Assembly: GCA_005879065.1 (NCBI GenBank)
Contig: VBLU01000107.1
Span: 1-5,242, forward strand
From: Methanobacteriota archaeon
Lineage (GTDB): Archaea; Thermoplasmatota; Thermoplasmata; RBG-16-68-12
DNA length: 5,242 bases
Direction: 5' to 3'
Shown: positions 1 through 4,980 of the stretch, one piece after another
Position numbering within the stretch: position 1 is the first letter of the stretch
Layout: each line of letters opens with the position of its first letter
Program-made: the position numbers and the translations under genes
Notes under the pieces: model-generated
Databases searched by the model: none
Told to the model about the DNA's origin: nothing
What the model saw: only the letters and a program-made list of their open reading frames with translations

Positions 1-1
1 A

Positions 2-1555
2 AAGCTCCTCGAAACGCGGTCCGCGGACGAAATCAAGAAGGCCCTCGACAAAGGACACCTCCAGGTCGGGGTCGAGGGCCAGATTGTGACGATCGAACCG
101 TCCATGGTCCGTTTCGAGAAGGCGATGCCCGCCGAGGTGATCCGGGTCCCGACCGCCTACGGCGAGCTCTACCTCGACCTTCGCATCACGCCGGAGTTGC
201 AGGCGGAAGCGTACGCCCGAGAAGTGATCCGTCGAATCCAACAGATGCGGAAGGAGATCGACCTCGAGGTCGACGACTTCATCGAGACCGTCGTGAAGAC
301 GAACAAGGACTTCGCGACGATGCTGGGAAGCCAGAAGGAATTCATGGCGCGGGAGACTCGATCCCGCAAGTTCACGTTCGCTGAAGGGACGGTGGAATCC
401 GAATATGTCGTGGAATGGAACGATGTCGATGGCCATTCCGTGACGATCGGCGTCACGCCGCTCCACATGTCGGAGGCCCTCCGGGACTTCACACGGATTT
501 CCGGGATCACCGTGCCGAAGGCGGTGGCGCTCTTCGACGCCGGATACAAGAGCCTCGGGGCGCTAGCCGCCGCGACGAAACAGGAACTCGCCGAGATCGA
601 AGGTTTGCAGGGGGCGGACGCAGTCCGGATCCTGGACGCCCTGGCGGCGAAGAAGGAGGTGCCCCTTTCCTGTCCCACCTGCGGGGCCTCCGTCTCGGCG
701 AGCGCGCGCCGCTGCTCCCGATGTGGCGAGCCCGTCACGACGAAGACGACGCCGTGCCCGCGTTGCAAGGCGGCCATCCCTCCGGGGGCGGACAAGTGCC
801 CCGTCTGTGGCTTCGTCTTGTCGACCGCTGCGGTCGGATCACCGTCCCGCATCGCGTGCATCGCTTGCGGTGAGCTGATCCCCGCGGGTTCCACCGACTG
901 CCCGTCGTGCGGAGCGCCGCAAGCTGGGGCGGCCTCGGCTCCCGCTCGGACCGCGTCGGAGGATGAGCCCCCACCTCTATTGAAGGATTCTTCCTCCTAC
1001 CTGGTCGAGGAGGCGGCGCCGGACGAAGCGTACCGGCTCTTCCAGATCGCGCAGAAGGCGGGGAAACCGGGGATGGCGATCACGCGGATCTTTCCGCAGA
1101 AGGTGCGGGAGCGTCTCGGCGGCTCCGACCTCCCGATCCTCTGGTTGAGCAACGTCGGCAAGGAGGACTCGGTCCGGCCGAAGGACCTCGAGAAGCTGTC
1201 GCTCGCGGTGGAACAGTTCCTCACCCGCGAAAAGGGCGTCATCCTCCTTGACGCAATCGAGTATCTGGTTACGAATAACAACTTCATCACGGTCCTGAGG
1301 CTCATCCAATCGATCCGCGACCAAGTCGCGATCAACAACGGCGTGTTCCTCGTGTCCGTGAATCCGTCGGCCCTCGACCCGCACCAACTCACCCTCCTCG
1401 AGAGGGAGGTGGATCGAGTGATTGGATCCACAGCTGGCTCGTCGGGCGAGGCCGCGACTCGCAACGTCGAACAAGAACGGATGGACCACGTACACTGTCT
1501 CGTCGTGTCGCGCGAGAATCGGGGCTCCCGCGGCTCGGAACGCGAGGCGTCGTAG
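2..1555 (+). CDS. ileS: Isoleucyl-tRNA synthetase C-terminus fused to HhH, three zinc ribbons and DUF835 (5' partial)
   Basis: The frame is open from the first codon at base 2, so the catalytic part lies upstream; 517 residues are visible. Residues 1 to about 155 match the archaeal/eukaryal IleRS C-terminal region, including the helix AYAREVIRRIQQMRKEIDL and the closing strand DGHSVTIGV. This region helps the cytosolic enzyme recognise tRNA(Ile). After it, without a stop, come a helix-hairpin-helix-like segment (about 161-217), then three CxxC-x10-CxxC zinc ribbons (cysteines 224-241, 252-269, 286-303), a low-complexity Ala/Ser/Pro linker, and a DUF835 domain (about 331-474, with PILWLSNVGKED, GVILLDAIEYLVTNNNF and a closing LLEREVDRVI). 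Residues 475-517 resemble nothing and lie antisense to the Nudix gene, so the stop at 1553-1555 may not be the native one. An internal ATG at 467 has no obvious ribosome site and no stop before it, so I treat this as one gene. The IleRS and DUF835 assignments are firm; the fusion is seen directly, and its role is unknown. Confidence 0.88.
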   Translation, partial: KLLETRSADEIKKALDKGHLQVGVEGQIVTIEPSMVRFEKAMPAEVIRVPTAYGELYLDLRITPELQAEAYAREVIRRIQQMRKEIDLEVDDFIETVVKTNKDFATMLGSQKEFMARETRSRKFTFAEGTVESEYVVEWNDVDGHSVTIGVTPLHMSEALRDFTRISGITVPKAVALFDAGYKSLGALAAATKQELAEIEGLQGADAVRILDALAAKKEVPLSCPTCGASVSASARRCSRCGEPVTTKTTPCPRCKAAIPPGADKCPVCGFVLSTAAVGSPSRIACIACGELIPAGSTDCPSCGAPQAGAASAPARTASEDEPPPLLKDSSSYLVEEAAPDEAYRLFQIAQKAGKPGMAITRIFPQKVRERLGGSDLPILWLSNVGKEDSVRPKDLEKLSLAVEQFLTREKGVILLDAIEYLVTNNNFITVLRLIQSIRDQVAINNGVFLVSVNPSALDPHQLTLLEREVDRVIGSTAGSSGEAATRNVEQERMDHVHCLVVSRENRGSRGSEREAS

Positions 1556-2122
1556 ACCGGTCTCCTCCCGGACCTCTTGCACGGCACGGGCTTTCGGATC
1601 CTCACGCCCCTCTAGGTGTCCGGAGATGGCGGACCAGCGACCGCGGAAGCTTCCCACCTTCTCGCTCCTGCGCACGATCAAGATGCGACCTCGATTCCGT
1701 AGGACCGCGGTCACGACGGGCGTGGCCCTCACGTCCGGCAGTTCCACGGTTCCCCGGGCACCGTCGAGGACGATCCGATCGCCCGTCCGCAGACCCGCCG
1801 TGTCGATCCGATCCACCATCGGGATTCCCGCCAGGATCGCCCCGACCGCGACGATGCCCTCGGCCGAAGCATTCACGATTCCGGCCGGCCCCACCTCTCG
1901 CTTCGCGAGCCCATAGATCACGTACGATCCGACGGTGCTCCCTTTCCCGTGCGGGAACGCGAAGATGCGACCCGCGAGCCGTTCGTCGGCGACTCCCGTC
2001 GAAGGATCGAGGATCTTGCCCGCCACCGGGTCGGCGCCTCCGACGAAGGAGAAAGGGACCGGACTCGCGAGCACATCACCCGCGGCGTGGCCGGGGACGA
2101 TTCGCCGACCGCGGATCTTCAC
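977..2122 (-). CDS. Phosphomevalonate dehydratase small subunit (DUF126) fused to Nudix domain; 3' end anomalous
   Basis: The gene starts with GTG at 2122-2120, overlapping the large-subunit TGA by four bases (GTGA), with GGAG about 8 nt upstream; this is typical translational coupling. Residues 1 to about 130 are the aconitase X swivel domain: GHAAGDVLAS, a glycine-rich turn at 28-30, and PHGKGSTVGSYV with its conserved serine near 62. With the large subunit it dehydrates mevalonate 5-phosphate to trans-anhydromevalonate 5-phosphate in the cytosol. Residues about 134-223 form a Nudix hydrolase domain whose box spans 168-190 (G168, E174, E183, E186, E187, G189); the usual Arg at 182 is Gln. 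Homology stops after FLFDVASR (residue 223, base 1454), without the last strands of the fold. The following ~158 residues to the stop at 977 are antisense to the ileS/DUF835 gene and are probably not genuine. Domain calls are strong; the true C-terminus is unresolved. Confidence 0.75.
   Translation of the reverse strand: MKIRGRRIVPGHAAGDVLASPVPFSFVGGADPVAGKILDPSTGVADERLAGRIFAFPHGKGSTVGSYVIYGLAKREVGPAGIVNASAEGIVAVGAILAGIPMVDRIDTAGLRTGDRIVLDGARGTVELPDVRATPVVTAVLRNRGRILIVRRSEKVGSFRGRWSAISGHLEGREDPKARAVQEVREETGLRRLAFRAAGAPILARHDETVYVVHPFLFDVASRGLARRASCGSNHSIHLPLEEGELVRVEGRRIHGHEEHAVVDRDLVADRLDEPQDRDEVVIRNQILDCVKEDDALFAGEELFHRERQLLEVLRPDRVLLADVAQPEDREVGAAETLPHLLRKDPRDRHPRFPRLLRDLEEPVRFVRRRLLDQVGGRILQ
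1424..1456. other. Breakpoint-like junction between convergent genes
   Basis: DUF835 homology of the plus-strand gene ends at about base 1423. Nudix homology of the minus-strand gene ends at about base 1456, roughly 35-40 residues before such a fold would normally finish. Between and beyond these points both frames encode only the antisense of the other gene. A TGA in the +1 frame at 1419-1421 sits exactly at the end of DUF835, where a native stop would be expected, so a one-base slip is possible. A deletion or a misassembly at this spot would also explain the picture. No terminator-like oligo-T run is seen between the two genes. Confidence 0.55.
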
Positions 2123-3282
2123 GCGTACCGCTCCAAGAGTCGCTCGATGTCGTCCAGGATGACCTTCTGCTTGCACAGACTCGGCAGGTAGTACGCCCCC
2201 TTGCCGGAGGGCGTCGCGACCGTTCCGAAGCGGTGCTCGAGCAGCGTGACCTCCAAGCAGGTGTCCGCAAGGACCCGTCCTCCGTGTCGCTCGATGATCC
2301 CGGCCGCCTCGAGGTTCGCGTCCCGCACGGTCCGGCTTGTGAAGACCCACACGGGAATCCTCGGGGGTGTGCGCTCCACCCGGTGGGCGATCTCGCGCAC
2401 CTCGTGCTCCGACAGCTGCGGGGACCCGAGGGCAATGACGTCCGCCTCGTTCCCGTCCGTGTACGATCGCTTCGCCGCGACGAGGTCGCGTCGGGTGATC
2501 GTCATCGACGGAAGGCCCCTGGTCGGAGCGCGGCGGGCTTCCGGAGTGACCCCGTCGAGATGGTACATGCCGCAACTCCCGCTCGAGGCCAACGCGGCAC
2601 CGAGCCACTTCTGGTCTTCCTCCGTCCCGCGAAATCCGCGGAAGTATGGGAGGCCTTCGCCGACCCGCTCCCCCGCGACCAGGCCGATCAGGGAGAAGTC
2701 CAGGCCTCGCGGTTTCGTCGTCACGTGGACGACGATCGTGGGCTTCCGACCCTCGTCGGTGTGCAGCCCGTCTTCGGGCGTCGCTCCGACGATCGACGCC
2801 GCCAGGGCCGACGGCCCGCCCTCGCGGTTCGTGCGGGCTCCGAGGACCGAGTTCGCGAAGCAGACCGCGTTCGACTCGGCCCAAGCGACATGCTCGCCGA
2901 GCCCCGGTCGAACGCCGATCAGGTACGGCGTGCATGAGAAACTTGGACGGACCCCCATCGTCGCATACGCCCGCGCAATCCGGGCCTGCTTCTCCGCGAA
3001 GTCGGCTGGGATGCCCAGCTCCTTCCACTGGGCCAAGTCCGTGCCGAGCGGATTCACCGTCGTCGGGACAGCGACCCTGGCATCCCGGGCGAAGTCCTCG
3101 AGGAACTCCAGGCCGGAGTCGCCAATCATCTTGTACGAGGCGCCGGACACGTGGGCCGACGTGATCGGGACGAGGCGCTTCGCCTCGGACAGGCCTCCGA
3201 GGGCGAGCAGGATCTGCATCGCCTTCCTCTGGGATGGCGTCCCTTCGTCGCGCAACCGACGCTGGTCTCGGGTGAGCCGCAA
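2119..3282 (-). CDS. Phosphomevalonate dehydratase large subunit (aconitase X, DUF521)
   Basis: This 387-residue protein is the large, iron-sulfur-bearing subunit of aconitase X type. In archaea such a protein pairs with the DUF126 subunit to dehydrate (R)-mevalonate 5-phosphate, feeding the UbiD-like decarboxylase and isopentenyl phosphate kinase route to isoprenoid lipids. Family landmarks in order are KAMQILLALG (20-29), SYKMIGDSGLEFLEDF (49-64), SCTPYLIGVRPGLGEHVAWAES (116-137), a stretch of family consensus around NREGGPSA (152-159), HLDGVTPEA (241-249), DTC (340-342) and GKGAYYLP (360-367). Cys117, Cys237 and Cys342 are candidate cluster ligands, but I have not matched them to a structure. 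The start is a TTG directly after the TGA of the upstream gene, with AAGGGG about 9 nt before it; the resulting N-terminus (LRLTRDQRRL) lines up with family N-termini, so TTG is preferred. A hydroxyproline-epimer-type aconitase X role is less likely because of the archaeal context. Confidence 0.92.
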   Translation of the reverse strand: MRLTRDQRRLRDEGTPSQRKAMQILLALGGLSEAKRLVPITSAHVSGASYKMIGDSGLEFLEDFARDARVAVPTTVNPLGTDLAQWKELGIPADFAEKQARIARAYATMGVRPSFSCTPYLIGVRPGLGEHVAWAESNAVCFANSVLGARTNREGGPSALAASIVGATPEDGLHTDEGRKPTIVVHVTTKPRGLDFSLIGLVAGERVGEGLPYFRGFRGTEEDQKWLGAALASSGSCGMYHLDGVTPEARRAPTRGLPSMTITRRDLVAAKRSYTDGNEADVIALGSPQLSEHEVREIAHRVERTPPRIPVWVFTSRTVRDANLEAAGIIERHGGRVLADTCLEVTLLEHRFGTVATPSGKGAYYLPSLCKQKVILDDIERLLERYA

Positions 3283-3717
3283 TCAGACCGCCCCTTGCAG
3301 GATGGATCGCGCCACGCGGCGGGCGATTTCCGGTTTGGCCGGGTAGGCGACCAATTTCAGGCGGACATCGATCGCGTCGGAGTCCTTCGCGAGGGCCCAT
3401 CGCTCCAAGAACGCCGCTTGCTTGTCGAGCCGAAAGTGCAGGACGCCGTCCTCGTCGACGCGGGCTTCCACCTCGGATTCGAACGACTGCGGCAGGCCGG
3501 CCGTCGACCATCGCTCCCATATCGCACGGATCGACTTCCCGTCCTCGATGCGCCGAGTGAGTCGGACGAGGGCATTTCCGAAGTGGCCCTCAAGGACCTC
3601 GCGGACCGATTCTCCCTCCGGGAGAGCGAGGGCCAGCGCGGCCTCGACGCGGCCCTCGTCCTCCGTCGCATGGGCGTAGGTGCGGGCCTCGATCCAATGG
3701 ATCGGTAGCTTAGCCAT
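3283..3717 (-). CDS. COG1325-type RNA-binding protein (predicted exosome-associated)
   Basis: The protein has 144 residues, the usual size for the archaeal COG1325/PF01877 family, described as RNA-binding or as a predicted exosome subunit. Diagnostic segments are the N-terminal IHWIEARTYAHATEDEGRV (residues 6-24), LEGHFGNALVRLTRRI (about 42-57), and a C-terminal region with FRLDKQAAF and IDVRLKLVAYP. The role is inferred from the family: a small cytosolic protein probably acting in RNA binding or processing, with no catalytic residues known to me. The ATG start overlaps the end of the upstream UPF0200 gene by 8 nt, and its TGA abuts the TTG of the dehydratase large subunit. It therefore sits in the middle of a co-transcribed set. 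Only a weak G-rich stretch precedes the ATG, which is consistent with translational coupling. Confidence 0.85.
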   Translation of the reverse strand: MAKLPIHWIEARTYAHATEDEGRVEAALALALPEGESVREVLEGHFGNALVRLTRRIEDGKSIRAIWERWSTAGLPQSFESEVEARVDEDGVLHFRLDKQAAFLERWALAKDSDAIDVRLKLVAYPAKPEIARRVARSILQGAV

Positions 3718-4246
3718 GGAGCCGCCCCAGGGCCGCTCGCGCCTGGCGTCGGAAATCCTCGAGGGTTCCTTCGTTCACGAGCATCACGTCCGCCGTCGCG
3801 ATCACGTCGCCGAGGCCCCAGCTCAATTCACGGAGGTCGCGCGCGTGGAAAGCCTCGATCGTTGCCGCATCGTCCGTCCGGCGGCGCCGCATCATCCGCT
3901 CGTGCCGCGTCTTCGGAGAGGCATGGACGGCCACGACGGACAGGTCGGCCCCGAATGCCTCGCGGAAGATTTCCAGCTCGGCTCGTCCTCGGAGTCCGTC
4001 GACCAGGACCCGCTCTCCCTGGATGCGCGGGAGAGTCCGCTCGGCCCAGATCCCCATTCCGTGCACCTGGCGCTCGGCGTTCGCCATGCCCCCCACGGTC
4101 GCGTCGGTAATCGGCAGACCACGACGAAGGGCCTCCTCGCGGACGTGGTCGCCCATGCGGACCACCGAGAAGCCCAGCGTCTGCGCGACGGCAAGGGCCT
4201 CTTCCTTCCCGCAGCCGGGCATCCCCGTGAGGCAGACCACACGCAC
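3710..4246 (-). CDS. UPF0200 family nucleotide-kinase-like P-loop protein
   Basis: The 178-residue product matches the archaeal UPF0200 family (dephospho-CoA-kinase-like P-loop fold). Visible landmarks are the Walker A GMPGCGKEE at residues 8-16, VVRMGDHVREEALRRGLP, an acidic LVDGLRGRAELEIFREAFG, HASPKTRHERMMRRRRTDD, and the C-terminal ADVMLVNEGTLEDF. The P-loop has Glu where most kinases have Ser/Thr after the lysine; from memory this variation also occurs in other family members. The substrate is unknown. I chose the GTG at 4246 because it gives the family's usual N-terminus (VRVVCLTGMPG) and lies about 27 nt below a TATA-like box, fitting a leaderless message. A second GTG at 4240 is also possible, and the frame remains open upstream to 4528 without recognisable homology. 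The stop TAA overlaps the next gene by 8 nt, so this is the probable first gene of the operon. Confidence 0.85.
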   Translation of the reverse strand: MRVVCLTGMPGCGKEEALAVAQTLGFSVVRMGDHVREEALRRGLPITDATVGGMANAERQVHGMGIWAERTLPRIQGERVLVDGLRGRAELEIFREAFGADLSVVAVHASPKTRHERMMRRRRTDDAATIEAFHARDLRELSWGLGDVIATADVMLVNEGTLEDFRRQARAALGRLHG

Positions 4247-4269
4247 GGGTCGTGTGGAATCGGACGCCC

Positions 4270-4287
4270 AACTTAAGCGTTTCTTGA
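4270..4287 (-). promoter_or_regulatory. Putative archaeal promoter (BRE/TATA-like) of the minus-strand operon
   Basis: On the minus strand a purine-rich stretch, tcaagaaacg, is followed by cttaagtt. The centre of CTTAAG lies about 28 nt before the GTG at 4246. This spacing and the A-rich element before the box fit an archaeal BRE/TATA pair driving a leaderless transcript that begins at or near the start codon. No transcript data support it; the call rests on spacing and composition. Confidence 0.5.
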
Positions 4288-4481
4288 GGGAGGAGACCGC
4301 GTCACCGCTGGCGCCGTCAATTCTTGTTTGTACGAGCGAGCGTCCGTTCACGAGGCCCACCACCGCATCGTGGCCGCCATGCGGACCTAGCCGTGCCGCA
4401 ATCACCTGATCCTGGCACGAGCGTTCCCGATATCGCTCACAGCGCTGGCCCTTTGGGGGACGGCGGGAACCACAGCCCACC

Positions 4482-4508
4482 GAAGAAGTAACCGAAGGAA
4501 AACCAAAC
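4482..4508 (-). terminator. T-rich tract after the small membrane-protein gene
   Basis: Just beyond the TAG at 4517-4515, the minus strand reads a run of short T clusters (gtttggttttcctt, then ttacttcttc). Archaeal termination commonly uses oligo-T tracts without a hairpin, so this could end the membrane-protein transcript before the UPF0200 operon. The tract is interrupted and the call is tentative. Confidence 0.35.
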
Positions 4509-4514
4509 ACGAGG

Positions 4515-4829
4515 CTACCGACGGACACTCCAGACAGGATCGATGGGAGACATCGCCCCTATCCCTATGAAAGACGTAAATGTGCCCGCAAAGAAACCTT
4601 CAACAAATTTGACTCGCTCCGCTCGGCTGAGCCGCCACTTGAGGAGAAGCCTCCGAATCAGATAGCTAATCACGAGGAAGAGGCCAATAGCATACCCGAA
4701 CTTCCAGGGCCACCCCATTGCGACGGTGGCCGAAGTGTCGAAGAGGAGGTACAAGATTATGAGGAATAAGCCAGGAATAATCACCAGGTTGAGGACATCC
4801 CGGTCCGGCCTTTGTTGATTGGTAAGCAT
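4515..4829 (-). CDS. Small hypothetical membrane protein
   Basis: I do not recognise this 104-residue protein. Two strong hydrophobic helices are visible at about residues 13-30 (rich in Leu/Ile) and 42-59, and a weaker one at about 76-93. The basic segment RRLLLKWRLSRAERVK after the second helix would lie on the cytosolic side by the positive-inside rule. No signal peptide, cysteine pair or catalytic motif is evident. The ATG at 4829 is supported by GAGGT six nucleotides upstream. The gene is clearly less GC-rich (about 51% by hand count over 4561-4800) than its neighbours and uses more AT-ending codons. This may reflect hydrophobic-residue codons, weaker selection or recent acquisition. It diverges from pdxS and is separated from the downstream operon by about 270 nt, so it is probably its own transcript. 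Confidence 0.7.
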   Translation of the reverse strand: MLTNQQRPDRDVLNLVIIPGLFLIILYLLFDTSATVAMGWPWKFGYAIGLFLVISYLIRRLLLKWRLSRAERVKFVEGFFAGTFTSFIGIGAMSPIDPVWSVRR

Positions 4830-4835
4830 GCCGAA

Positions 4836-4842
4836 ACCTCAA
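4836..4842 (-). promoter_or_regulatory. Ribosome binding site of the small membrane-protein gene
   Basis: The minus strand reads ttgaggt ending six nucleotides before the ATG at 4829. GAGGT is complementary to the anti-Shine-Dalgarno end of archaeal 16S rRNA. It is the best evidence that this AT-richer frame is a real gene with this start. Confidence 0.6.
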
Positions 4843-4933
4843 TCGCTCCATATCGGCATAATCCTGCGGCGATTCAAGACATCGGGGTTGCGTTGCCGTA
4901 GGCAGTGCATTCGATTTGCGGAGACGCGGGTAG

Positions 4934-4950
4934 CAACATAGAAATACCCA
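4934..4950 (+). promoter_or_regulatory. Weak TATA-like element upstream of pdxS
   Basis: The only A/T-rich patch close upstream of pdxS is acatagaaata. It lies about 25-30 nt before the ribosome binding site, where an archaeal TATA box would give a very short leader. The match to a TATA consensus is poor, so this is a location guess rather than a firm site. Confidence 0.25.
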
Positions 4951-4970
4951 TCGGCTCGTAGCTCGCGACC

Positions 4971-4974
4971 GAGG
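4971..4974 (+). promoter_or_regulatory. Ribosome binding site of pdxS
   Basis: GAGG lies six nucleotides before the ATG at 4981. The frame has a stop at 4939-4941 and no other ATG before 4981, so the motif and the reading frame together fix the start. Confidence 0.6.
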
Positions 4975-4980
4975 CGCATC

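Larger units (their letters stand above)
4247..4514. other. 268-nt stretch without a recognised gene
   Basis: The stretch between the UPF0200 start and the membrane-protein stop shows no tRNA arms, no clear repeat and no recognisable protein. The UPF0200 frame stays open through it on the minus strand. From a GTG at 4405 that frame reads plausibly protein-like (for example VVGLVNGRSLVQTRI), so an N-terminal extension, a fused remnant or chance openness in GC-rich DNA all remain possible. Apart from the promoter-like element near 4270-4287 and the T-rich tract near 4482-4508 (minus strand), I see nothing in it. Confidence 0.5.

Noticed and set aside
169..894. 241-codon minus-strand open frame opposite ileS
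   Set aside because: It lies antisense to conserved IleRS, HhH and zinc-ribbon coding sequence and looks like low-information shadow translation.
997..1605. Second minus-strand frame (about 200 codons) across the Nudix/DUF835 junction as a frameshifted end of the Nudix gene
   Set aside because: Neither this frame nor the third one gives a convincing Nudix C-terminus after base 1454; the third reaches a stop near 1391 with no match to the expected closing strands.
2201..3346. 381-codon plus-strand open frame
   Set aside because: It is the antisense shadow of the dehydratase large subunit, with Ser/Arg/Pro-rich composition and no recognisable domain.
2123..3520. Long minus-strand open frame continuing upstream of the DUF126 start
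   Set aside because: It is Arg/Gly/Pro-rich and out of frame with the well-matched dehydratase large subunit and COG1325 genes on the same strand; only the part below 2122 matches real families.
3680..4276. 198-codon plus-strand open frame opposite UPF0200
   Set aside because: The opposite strand carries an unmistakable UPF0200 protein; this frame shows no family features.
4247..4514. Possible tRNA, SRP RNA or other structured RNA in the gene-free stretch
   Set aside because: I found no T-arm or anticodon-arm pattern, no SRP or RNase P signature and no clear C/D box pair on either strand by eye.
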